Source of the DNA: Paraburkholderia guartelaensis
GTDB taxonomy: Bacteria; Pseudomonadota; Gammaproteobacteria; Burkholderiales; Burkholderiaceae
NCBI RefSeq assembly: GCF_004353905.1
Contig: NZ_SMOD01000025.1
Span: 1 to 64,000, forward strand
Reading direction: 5' to 3'
DNA length: 64,000 bases
Both the position numbers and the translations under genes were made by a program. Of this stretch, positions 16,966 through 27,400 are shown in pieces. Under the pieces are notes generated by a model. The model saw only the letters and a list, made by a program, of their open reading frames with translations, was not told the DNA's origin and made no database searches. Each line of letters begins with the position of its first letter. Position 1 is the first letter of the stretch.

Positions 16966-18618
16966 ATGAAACTCTTCGCCAAGGGGCTCTTGCTGATCGC
17001 GATTCCGAGCGCCGTCGAACTGGCGCTGCTCGGCGTCGTGTTCGACACGCAGGGGGAGGCCGCGCTCGCGGCCAAACGCGCCGAGAACACGCAGCAAATC
17101 CTGTGGCAAGCCAATAGTCTCGTCGACCCGTTGCTGCGCGAAGCCGCGCGCGTGCGCACCGGTATCGTGCTAGAAGACCCTTCCTTCATCGATCGCCACG
17201 CCGTCTGGACCGAGTTCTCCGACCGCATCACGCTGCTCGCGCGCATGGTCGCCGACAATCCGCCCCAGCTCGCGCGCGTCGAGCGCATGCGTAATGCCGC
17301 CTATGCATGGCGCAAGGAAGCGGGCGATATTGCCGATGCGCTGCGCACGGGGCATAGCGCGCCGTTCGCGCGCGCGGCGGGCAACGGCATGCCGCCCGAG
17401 ATCGAGACGGTGCGCGAAGTGCTGGGCGAGTTCATCGCCGAGGAAACGCGGCTCGACGAGGTCCGAGCGGCGATGCTGCGCGAGACGCGCGAGCGCCAGC
17501 AGGACGCGCTTATTTTTGCCGTGGTGGGCTCGATGCTGATCTGGGGCTTCACGGCCATGGCGTTTGCGCGCAACGTGGGCGTGCGCCTCGCTGCGCTCGG
17601 CGCGAACGCCGAGCGTCTGGGCGATGGGGCGCCGCTCGCGCCGCCGCTCTCGGGTAACGATGAAATCGCCGCGCTCGATACGGTGCTGCATCAGACAAGC
17701 GCGCGGCTGCGCGTGGCCGAGCGCGAGCAGGCTGCGCTGAAGGCGCAGTTGCAGGCGCGCGCGGCGGATCTGGCGAGCGCCAACGAGCATTTGCGCCAGG
17801 AGAGTCAGGACAACGAGATGTTCATCTACAGCGTGTCGCACGATTTGCGCTCGCCGCTCGTGAACCTGCAGGGTTTTTCGAAGGAACTGCAGGTATCGTG
17901 CGACGACTTGCGCGCGCAGGTCGACGCGGCGGGTCTGCCGGAAAACGAATATCGCGCGATGGCCGAAGTGCTCGACGGCGATGTCGACGAATCGCTGAAA
18001 TTCCTGCGTCAGGCGGTGGCGCGCGCGGCGGCCATCATCGACGCGCTGCTGCGCATTTCGCGCGCCGGCCGCCTCGAATACCGCTGGCAGCGCGTCAACG
18101 TCGCACGGCTCGTCGAGCGCGTGCTCGGTGGCCTCACCGAGGAACATGCGAAGGCCGCGCGCATCGAGGTGGGCGAATTGCCGCCCGCGTGGGGCGATCC
18201 GGCAGCACTCGAGCAGATCTTCGGCAACCTCATCGAGAACGCGCTGCACCATCTCGATCCAGCGCGGCCGGGCCGCGTCGAGATCGGTGCGCTGATGCAC
18301 GGCGGCGAACCCGCGGGCGAACCCGGTAACAGCGCGGGAAAAGACCCGGGAAAATCAGAAGCCGGAGAGCCTGGCGAGCGTACGCGGACTTATTTTGTGC
18401 GCGACAATGGCGTTGGTATCGCGCAAGCGTATCTGCCCAAGCTGTTCCGCGCTTTTCAGCGGCTGCACGGCGGCGAGTCGCCGGGGCAGGGCACCGGCCT
18501 CGCGCTCGCCAAGCGTATTGCGGAGCGGCACGGCGGGCGCATCTGGGTCGAATCGACCGCGGGCGCGGGCTCGACGTTTTTCGTCGCGCTGCCGGACCAG
18601 CCGATGCGTACCACATAG
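16966..18618 (+). CDS. Membrane sensor histidine kinase
   Basis: Sensor kinase of 550 residues. Two membrane segments (about 7-26 and 182-201, ALIFAVVGSMLIWGFTAMAF) enclose a 155-residue, mostly helical periplasmic domain, like CHASE3-type sensors. A HAMP-like segment and a coiled coil (about 240-282, AEREQAALKAQLQARAADLA) follow. The phosphoacceptor is His292 (VSHDLRSPLV). The ATPase part has an N-box (FGNLIENALHHL), a G1 box (DNGVGI) and a G2 box (GQGTGLALAKRI). The ATG at 16966 gives a natural membrane start (MKLFAKGLLLI) but has no good ribosome site; the ATG at 16813 would add 51 residues of poor composition. A single-domain response regulator follows 77 bp later. The ligand is unknown. 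Confidence 0.85.
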   Translation: MKLFAKGLLLIAIPSAVELALLGVVFDTQGEAALAAKRAENTQQILWQANSLVDPLLREAARVRTGIVLEDPSFIDRHAVWTEFSDRITLLARMVADNPPQLARVERMRNAAYAWRKEAGDIADALRTGHSAPFARAAGNGMPPEIETVREVLGEFIAEETRLDEVRAAMLRETRERQQDALIFAVVGSMLIWGFTAMAFARNVGVRLAALGANAERLGDGAPLAPPLSGNDEIAALDTVLHQTSARLRVAEREQAALKAQLQARAADLASANEHLRQESQDNEMFIYSVSHDLRSPLVNLQGFSKELQVSCDDLRAQVDAAGLPENEYRAMAEVLDGDVDESLKFLRQAVARAAAIIDALLRISRAGRLEYRWQRVNVARLVERVLGGLTEEHAKAARIEVGELPPAWGDPAALEQIFGNLIENALHHLDPARPGRVEIGALMHGGEPAGEPGNSAGKDPGKSEAGEPGERTRTYFVRDNGVGIAQAYLPKLFRAFQRLHGGESPGQGTGLALAKRIAERHGGRIWVESTAGAGSTFFVALPDQPMRTT

Positions 18619-18695
18619 CGGGTATGCTGGCGCGCGCTGCGCGGCAAGCTTTCAACAAGCCTTAAAAAGTTCATGCAGGACGTAGGAGAGTCGAG

Positions 18696-19196
18696 ATGAC
18701 GAACGGGGAACAGGTCAGCATCGTGCTGATCGAAGACGACGACGGGCATGCCACGCTGGTCGAGCGTAACCTGCGGCGTTCGGGGATCTCGAACGGTTTT
18801 CTGCGTTTTCGCGACGGCCAGGAGGCGCTCGATTACTTTTTCGGCACGCCGGGCGATAACCCGGCTGCAGCCGCGCACTGGCCTTCGCGCGACGCGCTCG
18901 GCAATTTTGTCGTGCTGCTCGACCTGCGTATGCCGCGCGTGGACGGCTTCGAGGTGCTGCGGCGCCTGAAGGCGGAGCCCGCCACGGCGTCGGTGCCGGT
19001 GATCGTGCTGACGACGACCGACGACCCTCGCGAAATCGAACGCTGCTATGAACTCGGCTGCAACGTGTACATCACGAAACCGGTCGAATATGACGCGTTC
19101 ATCGAGGCCGTTCGCCGGCTCGGCTTCTTTCTCCAGGTCGTCAAGCTGCCGCCCGGACATCGCTTCGTCCAGGCGCGGCCGGCCGGCGCCCAATAA
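18696..19196 (+). CDS. Single-domain response regulator (REC only)
   Basis: A 166-residue response regulator made of one receiver domain with no output domain, of the Rcp1-like type often paired with bacteriophytochrome-like kinases. It has the acidic pocket (IEDDDGH, residues 12-18), the phosphoacceptor Asp76 (VVLLDLRMPRVDG), the conserved Thr in VLTTTDD and the Lys in ITKPVEY. A 15-residue insertion lies between the first helices and Asp76 (GTPGDNPAAAAHWPS). The ribosome site GGAGAG precedes the ATG at 18696. Placed between a histidine kinase and a hybrid kinase, it most likely shuttles phosphate within this trio or acts on a protein partner. Confidence 0.9.
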   Translation: MTNGEQVSIVLIEDDDGHATLVERNLRRSGISNGFLRFRDGQEALDYFFGTPGDNPAAAAHWPSRDALGNFVVLLDLRMPRVDGFEVLRRLKAEPATASVPVIVLTTTDDPREIERCYELGCNVYITKPVEYDAFIEAVRRLGFFLQVVKLPPGHRFVQARPAGAQ

Positions 19197-19306
19197 CGCT
19201 TCACGTACGCATCACGCATGGAATCATCACGCATTGGCAACCGAATGGAACGACGGCGGGAAGAACGACGGCAAACCGGACCCGTGCCCGCAGGGATGCT
19301 TCGCGC

Positions 19307-21304
19307 ATGACTGAGGAACACACGATGCTGGACGGTGCACGCGTGCTCGTCGTCGACGACGACGAAGGCATCCTGCGCCTCGCCCGCAAATCGCTTCTGC
19401 GCGCCGGTGCGCGTGTGGACACCTGCACGGGCGTCGGGGAGGCGCGCGCGTTGCTCGCCGTGCAGACGCCCGACGTGCTCGTGCTCGACTACCAGCTCGA
19501 CGGCGCGGAAACGGGCCTCGACTTCTTCCGCCGCCTGCGTGCCGACGAAGTGCGCGTGCCTGCCATCCTCGTGACCGGCTTCACCGACGAATCCCGCGTG
19601 ATCGCCGCGTTGCGCGCGGGCGTTTCGGATGTGGTGCCGAAATCGGGCGACTATCTCGACTATCTGCCTGAAGCCGTCGCGCGCGTGCTCTCGCAAGTGG
19701 CGTTGCAGCGCGCCTCGGACGAAGCGCTGCTTCTGCGCGACCGCGAAGAGCACTACCGCACGCTCTCCGAAGCATTGCCGCACCTCGTGCTCACCTGCGG
19801 CGCGGACGGCAATTGCGACTTTGTTTCGAAGCAGTGGCTCGACTACACGGGTCTCGACGCGGGCCAGTCGCACGGTCTCGCGTGGCTCGACGCCGTGCAT
19901 GCCGACGATCGCGAAGAGATTCGCCACACCTGGCTCAAGGCCGTGAGCAGCGGCGCCGCCGATTATCGCCACGAGTTGCGGATTCGCCGCCACGATGGCG
20001 TTTATCGATGGTTTGATGTCCGAATCGTTCCGATGCGCGACCCGCGCGGCGGCGTGAACAAATGGTTCGGCAGTTGCACCGACATCGACGCACAGCGCGA
20101 AGCGACCCAGGAGCGCGAGCGCCTGCTCGCTTCAGAGCAGGCCGCACGGCAAACCGCCGAAGAAGCCAACCGCGCGAAAGACCGCTTCCTCGCCATGCTC
20201 TCGCACGAACTGCGTACGCCGCTCACGCCGGTGCTCGCGGGCACGCGTCTGTTGGAGCAGATCCCGGGCCTGCCCGATGCGGCGCGCGCGGGCGTGCTGA
20301 TGATTCGCCGCAATATCGAGCTCGAGGCGCGTCTGATCGACGATCTGCTCGATCTCACGCGCGTGGCCAATGGCAAGCTGAGCCTTGCGCTCGAGACCGT
20401 CGACGTGCACGAGGTGATCGAGGCCGTGCTCGAGCTCTTCCATAGCGAAATCCAGATCAAGCAGCAGGACGTGCATGTGGATCTGCGCGCGCAGCAGCAC
20501 TATGTGCGCGGCGACCGTGCGCGCCTGCAGCAGATGCTCTGGAACCTCGTGCGCAACGCCGCGAAATTCACGCCCGACGGCGGCCACATTTACGTGCGCA
20601 CGCGCGACGAGCGCATGCAGGTAGAGATCGAGGTCGAGGATACGGGCATCGGTATTGCGCCCGAGCAGATCGGCAAGCTCTTTCATGCCTTCGAGCAGGG
20701 CAGCCACAATCTCACGCGCCAGTTCGGCGGGCTCGGTTTAGGTCTTGCCGTGACGCGGGCGCTGACCGAGGCGCATGGCGGCAACGTGGGCGCGAAGAGC
20801 CCCGGCGCGCATTGTGGCTCGACCTTCACCATCGTCCTGCCGACGGCGGCGCGGGGCGAAGGGGCGGCCGTGACCGCCGAGCTGCGCGGGCCGCAGCGGG
20901 TGGGCGCGCTGAACATCCTGCTGATCGAGGATCACGAGGACACCGCCGAAGTGATGTCGCAGCTGATGCGTGCGGGCGGCCACGAGGTGGCGGTGGCGGG
21001 CAGCGTGGCCGGCGCGCTCGCGCTCACGGCCAGCATGGCCTTCGACCTCGTCGTGAGCGACATCGGCCTGCCGGATGGCTCGGGCATCGACTTCATCCGG
21101 GCGTTTCGTGCGCAATCAACGGCGCCCGCCGTTGCGCTTACCGGCTTCGGCACCGACGACGACGTGCGCCGCAGTGTCGAAGCGGGCTTTACCGCGCATC
21201 TCACGAAACCCGTCAATTTCGAGCAGCTCGAACGGCTCATTGAAGAGGCCGCAGCCTCGCGCAGCACGGCGGCCGAGCGCGATTCCGCCGTGCCTCGTCC
21301 CTGA
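19307..21304 (+). CDS. Hybrid histidine kinase: REC-PAS-HisKA-HATPase-REC
   Basis: A soluble 665-residue hybrid kinase. Domain order: an N-terminal receiver (Asp61 in VLVLDYQLDG); a PAS/PAC sensor, about 145-270 (YRTLSEALPHLVLTCGADGN ... WFGSCTDI); a HisKA domain with His300 (MLSHELRTPLTPVLAG); an HATPase domain (WNLVRNAAKFTPDGG, DTGIGI, GGLGLGLAV); and a C-terminal receiver with Asp585 (LVVSDIGLPDGSG). There are no membrane segments, so its signal is cytoplasmic or comes from another kinase through the first receiver. The start may be the ATG at 19307 or the one at 19325, which has GAGGAA six bases ahead. It closes the signalling block and is followed by a strong terminator. Confidence 0.9.
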   Translation: MTEEHTMLDGARVLVVDDDEGILRLARKSLLRAGARVDTCTGVGEARALLAVQTPDVLVLDYQLDGAETGLDFFRRLRADEVRVPAILVTGFTDESRVIAALRAGVSDVVPKSGDYLDYLPEAVARVLSQVALQRASDEALLLRDREEHYRTLSEALPHLVLTCGADGNCDFVSKQWLDYTGLDAGQSHGLAWLDAVHADDREEIRHTWLKAVSSGAADYRHELRIRRHDGVYRWFDVRIVPMRDPRGGVNKWFGSCTDIDAQREATQERERLLASEQAARQTAEEANRAKDRFLAMLSHELRTPLTPVLAGTRLLEQIPGLPDAARAGVLMIRRNIELEARLIDDLLDLTRVANGKLSLALETVDVHEVIEAVLELFHSEIQIKQQDVHVDLRAQQHYVRGDRARLQQMLWNLVRNAAKFTPDGGHIYVRTRDERMQVEIEVEDTGIGIAPEQIGKLFHAFEQGSHNLTRQFGGLGLGLAVTRALTEAHGGNVGAKSPGAHCGSTFTIVLPTAARGEGAAVTAELRGPQRVGALNILLIEDHEDTAEVMSQLMRAGGHEVAVAGSVAGALALTASMAFDLVVSDIGLPDGSGIDFIRAFRAQSTAPAVALTGFGTDDDVRRSVEAGFTAHLTKPVNFEQLERLIEEAAASRSTAAERDSAVPRP

Positions 21305-21326
21305 CTCTGCCTGTATCCGGGCATAA

Positions 21327-21362
21327 AAAAGCCCGCGCGGCCTTGCGGCGGCGCGGGCTTTT
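21327..21362. terminator. Bidirectional rho-independent terminator
   Basis: AAAAGCCCGCGC (21327-21338) pairs perfectly with GCGCGGGCTTTT (21351-21362) across a 12-base loop. It carries A and T runs on its two sides, so it can end the hybrid-kinase transcript and the mscL transcript. Confidence 0.9.
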
Positions 21363-21382
21363 ATCTGAGCGCTCCGAGCGGA

Positions 21383-21829
21383 TCAGCGCGGATTGTTCTG
21401 CAACGAATCGCGGATCTCGCGCAGCAGCAGCACGTCTTCGGGCGTGGGCGGCGGCTCGGCGGGCGCAGCCGCTTGCGGCTGGCGCAGCTTGTTGATGAAC
21501 TTCACCATCAAAAAGATGATGAACGCGAGAATGACGAAGTTGATCACCGCGGTGATGAACGAGCCATAGCCGAACACGGCCACGCCCGCGGTCTGCAGGT
21601 CCTTGTACGACTCGGGGTTGCCTTTATAGCTGGCCGGAATGTGGCCGAGCCGCACGAACATGTTCGAGAAGTCGAGGCCGCCCGTGATCACGCCGATGAC
21701 CGGCATGATGAGGTCTTTCACGATCGAGTTGACAATGCTCGAAAACGCGCCACCGATAATCACACCGACGGCGAGATCCATGACGTTGCCTTTGACGGCG
21801 AATTCCTTGAACTCCTGGACGATACTCAT
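21383..21829 (-). CDS. mscL: Large-conductance mechanosensitive channel MscL
   Basis: Inner-membrane emergency-release channel that opens under membrane tension after hypo-osmotic shock. The 148-residue protein fits the family. It has the amphipathic N-terminus (MSIVQEFKEFAVKGN), TM1 with the gate (MDLAVGVIIGGAFSSIVNSI), the periplasmic loop and TM2 (FITAVINFVILAFIIFLMVK). A C-terminal cytoplasmic bundle follows (PPTPEDVLLLREIRDSL). The last stretch is Ala/Pro-rich, as usual in beta-proteobacteria. It stands alone, sharing its terminator with the converging hybrid kinase. Confidence 0.97.
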   Translation of the reverse strand: MSIVQEFKEFAVKGNVMDLAVGVIIGGAFSSIVNSIVKDLIMPVIGVITGGLDFSNMFVRLGHIPASYKGNPESYKDLQTAGVAVFGYGSFITAVINFVILAFIIFLMVKFINKLRQPQAAAPAEPPPTPEDVLLLREIRDSLQNNPR

Positions 21830-22017
21830 GAGCGGGCTCTCCCTGAATGGCGCGGCACGGGGCTGGGGTCAATACGGCGTATTGGCGCAATCATAGCGAA
21901 CGCATCCGTATCGCGGTAGCAATTTGACATTCCCTGACGTTTTGCTGGGGACCATGACGAAGTCCCGGAGAACGCACGCAGCGTGCCCACCGCGCTCGAT
22001 TTGGGCCGCCTCTGGAC

Positions 22018-23028
22018 TCAGCGCGCGAGCGAGATCTGCTGGTGAAAGGTCGCCGGATCGGTGTTGGTGCCACACAGCAGCACGCCCACGCGTTTGCCTT
22101 GCAGCGTGTCGCGCAGCGGCCCGAGCAACCCCGCCGTGGCCGTGGCGCAAGCGGGCTCAACGGCGAGCTTGAGTTGTTCGAAGAGCACCCGCATCGCGCT
22201 GCGCAAGGCGTCGTCGGTGACCGTGACGACGCGCTCGAGATGACGACGGCACAGCGTATAGCTGTATTGCTCGGCATGCGGCGACATGAGCGAGTCGGCG
22301 ATCGAGTGCATGTGAGTCAGGCGCACCGTGTGGTTCGCGGCGAAGCTGCGGCTCATCACGTCCGAGCCCTCGGGCTCGACGCCATAGACGCGCACGCGCG
22401 GATTCGCGAGTCGCAGCGCAGTGGCGACGCCTGCAGCGAGCCCGCCGCCGCCAATGGGCACGACGACTGCGTCGAGATCGGGCGCCTGGGTGGCCCATTC
22501 GTAGCCAAGCGTGGCCGTGCCGAGCACCGTGCGATAGCCGTTGAAGGGATGCACGAAATAGCGTCCCTCGTCGGTCTCGATACGGCGCACGATCTCGAAC
22601 GCCTCGCTGCTGTTGCCCGCCACGACGATTTCCGCGCCAAAGCGCTTGCACTGCGCGACGCGCGCCGCGCTCGCGGTCCGAAAGAGCACGACCTTCGCGC
22701 TGATGCCAAGGCGCATCGCCGCGTAGGCCACTGCAATGGCGTGATTGCCGCCCGAAACGCACGTGACGCCGGCGCTGCGTTGCGCGGCGTCGAGTGCGAG
22801 CAGATGCGTGAACGCGCCGCGCACCTTGAAGCTGCCGCTCGACTGCAGCAACTCGAACTTGAAGTTCACGAGCGTCGCTTCGAGCGTTGACAGATCGTGG
22901 CGATCGAACACCGGCGTGCGCAGCACCCATGGCGCGAGCGCGAAATGCTGCGAGGCGATCTCGTCGAGCGTGGGGATCGCCTCACCGTCGATCGTGTGAC
23001 TGGTGGGCAGCGGCGCGGCAGTGGACAT
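22018..23028 (-). CDS. Serine/threonine dehydratase (PLP-dependent)
   Basis: A 336-residue fold-type II PLP enzyme of the serine/threonine dehydratase family, predicted to deaminate threonine to 2-oxobutanoate or serine to pyruvate. The PLP lysine is Lys68 in SSGSFKVRGAF. The phosphate-binding glycine loop is IGGGGLAAG, near residue 190, and SGGNHA (91-96) contacts the cofactor. It lacks the C-terminal ACT regulatory domain of biosynthetic IlvA, so it fits the catabolic/TdcB-like or racemase-type short forms. It is upstream of mscL on the same strand and 24 bp downstream of argE, so argE and this gene may share a transcript. Serine racemase activity cannot be excluded. Confidence 0.85.
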   Translation of the reverse strand: MSTAAPLPTSHTIDGEAIPTLDEIASQHFALAPWVLRTPVFDRHDLSTLEATLVNFKFELLQSSGSFKVRGAFTHLLALDAAQRSAGVTCVSGGNHAIAVAYAAMRLGISAKVVLFRTASAARVAQCKRFGAEIVVAGNSSEAFEIVRRIETDEGRYFVHPFNGYRTVLGTATLGYEWATQAPDLDAVVVPIGGGGLAAGVATALRLANPRVRVYGVEPEGSDVMSRSFAANHTVRLTHMHSIADSLMSPHAEQYSYTLCRRHLERVVTVTDDALRSAMRVLFEQLKLAVEPACATATAGLLGPLRDTLQGKRVGVLLCGTNTDPATFHQQISLAR

Positions 23029-23052
23029 GATGGTGCGCGTGCGGCGTGGTTA

Positions 23053-24273
23053 CTATGCCAGGGCTTCGACGGACATGCCGTGCACGAGCTTGCGCAGGAA
23101 ACCTTCGCAGGCCGCGAGCTGTTCGAGCGAGACGTATTCGTTCGGCTTATGCGCCTGCTGGATGTCGCCGGGTCCGCACACCACGCTCGGAATGCCCGCG
23201 CGCGCGAAGAGGCCCGCTTCGGTGCCATAGGCCACCTTGCGTCGCGCCTGGTCGGCGGTGAGCGCGCGCACGAGCTGCGTGATCGCAGCCTGCTCGGTGG
23301 CGTCGAGGCCAGGTGCCGCGGCGATCTTCGTGAACTCGATCGCGCCCACGGCGTGCTCGCGCTGCATCTTCGGCACGAGCGTTTCGCGCGCGTATTGCTC
23401 GATGCGCGCGAAGATCGTGTCGGGGTCGAGCGTAGGCAGATTGCGGAACTCGAACGCGAAGCGGCATTCGGCCGGCACCGTGTTGATGGCGTTGCCGCCT
23501 TCGATCGTGCTCGTCTGCGCGGTCGTGAACGGCACGTCGTAGAGCTCGTCGAACGGACCGTTCGCGCGGAACTCGTCGGCCATGTCGCGGATATAGCAGA
23601 TGAGGCGCGCCGCATACTCAATCGCGTTCAGGCCGCGCGGCGTGAGCGACGAATGTGCAGCCTGGCCGCGCACGCAGCACTGGTACGCGTTGATGCCCTT
23701 GTGCGCGACGATGGGGCGCATGCTCGTGGGCTCGCCCACGATGCAGCCTTCAGGCTTCACGCCGCGCTTCACGAGTTCTTCGATCATGAGCGGCGCGCCT
23801 ACACAGCCCACTTCCTCGTCGAACGAGAGCGCGAGGTGCAGGGGCTTCGCCAGTTTCGTCTGCTGGATCTCGGGCAGGAGCGTGAGCGCCGCGCCGATGA
23901 AACCCTTCATGTCACAGGTGCCGCGGCCATAGAGCAGGCCGTCGCGAATCTCGGGCTTGAACGGGTCGCTGTCCCACTTCTGGCCGTCCACGGGTACCAC
24001 GTCGGTGTGGCCCGAGAGCACGATGCCGCCGTTCGTCTCGCCGTCGTACGCGGGAATCGTGGCGAACAGGTTGGCCCATTTGCCGTCGCGGCCATAGGTG
24101 AGCGTCGATTCGATGCCGCGGGCGCGCAGATCGTCACGCACAGTCTCGATCAGGCCGAGATTCGGATGGCGGCTGACCGTATCCATCGAAACCAGGCGGG
24201 TGACCCAGGGGAGCGAGGCGGGAAGGGAGGCGGAAGGCGTGGACGACTGCGCTGTTTCAGCGGCGAGGGACAT
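23053..24273 (-). CDS. argE: Acetylornithine deacetylase ArgE
   Basis: M20-family zinc amidohydrolase that removes the acetyl group from N-acetylornithine in arginine synthesis. The 406-residue product has the metal-binding histidine (SGHTDVVPVDG), the bridging aspartate (GRGTCDMKGF) and the catalytic Glu pair (SFDEEVGCVG). A dimerisation domain with CVRGQAAHSS lies in the middle, and a late histidine near the C-terminus (QAHKPNEYV) completes the site. The ATG at 24273 is preferred because GGAG lies six bases ahead of it; an ATG 10 codons upstream has no ribosome site. Transcription from mfd is ended by a hairpin at 24404-24437, so argE has its own promoter in the short gap. Confidence 0.92.
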   Translation of the reverse strand: MSLAAETAQSSTPSASLPASLPWVTRLVSMDTVSRHPNLGLIETVRDDLRARGIESTLTYGRDGKWANLFATIPAYDGETNGGIVLSGHTDVVPVDGQKWDSDPFKPEIRDGLLYGRGTCDMKGFIGAALTLLPEIQQTKLAKPLHLALSFDEEVGCVGAPLMIEELVKRGVKPEGCIVGEPTSMRPIVAHKGINAYQCCVRGQAAHSSLTPRGLNAIEYAARLICYIRDMADEFRANGPFDELYDVPFTTAQTSTIEGGNAINTVPAECRFAFEFRNLPTLDPDTIFARIEQYARETLVPKMQREHAVGAIEFTKIAAAPGLDATEQAAITQLVRALTADQARRKVAYGTEAGLFARAGIPSVVCGPGDIQQAHKPNEYVSLEQLAACEGFLRKLVHGMSVEALA

Positions 24274-24403
24274 GTTGGACTCCAGCTTGCTCGTATTCTT
24301 CATCTTACCCAAAAAGAATGCGGCAAGCCAAAGCCGCGAGCCGTGCGGTGTCCCACGCAGCGGTCGACTGCGCGGGGCATGGCGCGCTGCAGCATGACGT
24401 GAA

Positions 24404-24437
24404 AACGCCCGCGCAGAAGGCAATCCGCGCGGGCGTT
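24404..24437 (-). terminator. Rho-independent terminator of mfd
   Basis: An 11-bp perfect stem (AACGCCCGCGC at 24404-24414 with GCGCGGGCGTT at 24427-24437) and a 12-base loop, followed on the minus strand by TTTTC. It lies 19 bp after the mfd stop. Confidence 0.85.
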
Positions 24438-24456
24438 CGAAGAAGTGAAAAGGCGT

Positions 24457-27400
24457 TCAGCGCGACGCGCTAGCGCGATTGGGCGCACCGAGCGCGCGCA
24501 ACGTCTCCTTCACGGTCGCCACGCGCACTGCGAGATCGGGGCTGCGCGTTTCGATGCGCAGCTTGTCCTGCCCCGCGAGCTTGATGTGCTTGTGCTTCTG
24601 CACCATCTCGATGATGCGCATGGCGTCCACGGGCGGATTCGGCACGAACTGCAAGCCGATGACCGCTTCGCCCGCATCGATCTTCGTAATGCCGAGCGGC
24701 TTGGCCGCCAGACGCAGACGGTGCGTTTCGATCAGCGCATGCGCCTGCGCCGGCATCTTGCCGAAGCGGTCGATCAGCTCTTCCTGAATGCCGTCGATCG
24801 AATCGTCGTGCTCGCAGTTCGCGAGCCGCTTGTAGAGCGACAGGCGCTCCTGCACGTCGCCGCAATAGTCGGCGGGCAGGATGGCGGGCGCGTGCAGGTT
24901 GATCTCGGTGGTCGCCGCGAGCGGCGCGTTGAGATCGGGTTCGCGGCCGTCTTTCAGCGCCTTCACGGCGTCGTTGAGCATGTCCGTATACAGCTGGAAG
25001 CCGATCTCCTGGATCTCGCCCGACTGCTTGTCGCCGAGCACTTCGCCCGTGCCGCGAATCTCGAGGTCGTGCATCGCCAGATAGAAGCCGGAACCGAGTT
25101 CCTCCATCTGCTGGATGGCTTCGAGCCGGCGTTGCGCCTGCTTCGTGAGCCCTTGCGGATCGTGCACGAGCAAATACGCGTACGCCTGGTGGTGCGAACG
25201 CCCGACGCGGCCGCGCAACTGGTGCAGCTGTGCGAGACCGAACTTGTCGGAACGGTGGATGAGGATCGTGTTCGCGGTCGGCACGTCGATGCCGGTCTCG
25301 ATGATCGTCGTACAGAGCAGCACGTTCGCGCGCTGCGCCACGAAATCGCGCATCACGGCTTCGAGTTCGCGCTCGTGCATCTGGCCGTGCGCCACGGCGA
25401 TACGCGCTTCCGGCACGAGCGCTTCGAGCATCGCACGGCGGTTCTCGATGGTCTCGACCTCGTTGTGCAGGAAGTACACTTGGCCGCCGCGCTTGAGTTC
25501 GCGCAGCATGGCCTCGCGAATCACGCTGTCTTCCTCGCGGCGCACGAACGTCTTGATGGCGAGGCGCTTTTGCGGCGCGGTCGCGATCACGGAGAAGTCG
25601 CGCAGGCCTTCGAGCGCCATGCCGAGCGTACGCGGAATCGGCGTAGCGGTGAGCGTGAGCACGTCCACTTCCGCGCGCAGCGCCTTGAGCGCCTCTTTCT
25701 GACGCACGCCGAAACGGTGCTCCTCGTCGATGATCACGAGCCCGAGGCGTTTGAACTGAACATCGGACGAAAGCAGCTTGTGCGTGCCGATCACGATATC
25801 GACGCTGCCGTCGTTGATCTGCTGGATCGCGCCGCTCACTTCCTTCGCGGTCTTGAAGCGCGAAAGCTCGGCGATGCGCACGGGCCATTCAGAAAAACGG
25901 TCCGTGAAGGTTTGCGTGTGCTGCTCGGCGAGCAGCGTGGTGGGCGAGAGAATCGCCACCTGCTTGCCGCCCATCACGGCGATGAACGCCGCGCGCAATG
26001 CTACTTCGGTCTTGCCGAAGCCCACGTCGCCGCACACGAGGCGGTCCATCGGCTTGCCGCTCGTCATGTCGCCGATCACGGCGGCGATCGCTGCGGCCTG
26101 GTCAGGCGTTTCCTCGAAGCCGAAACTCTCCGCGAACTTGACGTAATCGCGCGGTTCGAGCGCGAACGCGTGGCCCTCGCGCGCGGCGCGGCGTGCGTAG
26201 AGATTCAAAAGTTCGGCTGCGGTGTCGCGGATCTGCTGCGCGGCCTTGCGGCGCGCCTTTTCCCACTGGCCCGAGCCGAGCGCATGCAGCGGGGCGCTAT
26301 CGGGATCGGCGCCGCTGTAGCGCGAAATCACATGCAGTTGCGACACCGGCACGTAGAGCTTGCTGCCGTTCGCGTATTCGAGGTGCAGGAACTCGGTATC
26401 GCCTTCGCCGAGGTCCATCGTCACGAGGCCGTGATAGCGGCCGATGCCGTGCTGCGCATGGACCACCGGATCGCCCACTTTCAGCTCGGAGAGGTCGCGC
26501 ACCATCGAATCGACGTTGCTCGCCTGTTCCTGGCGGCGGCGCCCGGCGCGGCGCGCGAGCGGGCCGTAAAGCTCGGTCTCGGTGATGACCGCGAGTTCCT
26601 CGCCCGGCAGCGAGAAGCCCGTGGAAAGGGGCGCGACGCCCATCGCGAAACGTTCGTCGCCGGTGAGCCAGTCCTCGAAGCTGTCCGCGCCCGTGGGGCG
26701 CAGATGGTTGTCGGCGAGCAGCTGCGCGATGGTTTCGCGCCGGCCCGCCGATTCCACCGCGAACAGCACGCGGTTCTTCGTCGTCTCGAGGTACGTGCGC
26801 AACGAAGCGAGCGGGTCGTCGGCGTGGCGGTCGATCGCGAGGTTCGGCAGCGCCGTGGCCCAGCCGCCCGCGCTCGTGGCGGGCAGCACGAGGCGCGCGA
26901 ACGGCTTCGCAAACGTGAAGAAGTCCTCGTCGGTCAGGAAGAGGCGCTGCGGCTCCAGGATCGGCCGCTCGCGGTCGTGCGAGAGGAAGTTGTGGCGCTG
27001 CTTCGTGTCGTTCGTGAAGCGGCGGATCGAGGCGTCGAGGTCGCCCGAGAACACCAGCTGGGCGTTTTCCGGCAGATAGTGGAAAAGCGTGGCCGTCTCT
27101 TCGAAAAAGAGCGGCAGGTAGTATTCGATGCCGGCCGAGGGCACGCCGTTGCCCATGTCCTTGTAGATCGTCGCGCGGCTCGGGTCGCCCTCGAACACCT
27201 CTCGCCAGCGGCTGCGAAACGCCGTGCGCGCGGCTTCGTCGAACGGGAACTCGCGGCCGGGCAGCAGGCGCACATCCTTCACGGGATAGAGGCTGCGCTG
27301 GCTGTCCGGATCGAACGCGCGGATCGAGTCGACCTGGTCGTCGAAGAGGTCGATGCGGTAGGGCAGCGGCGAGCCCATCGGAAAGAGGTCGATGAGCGAG

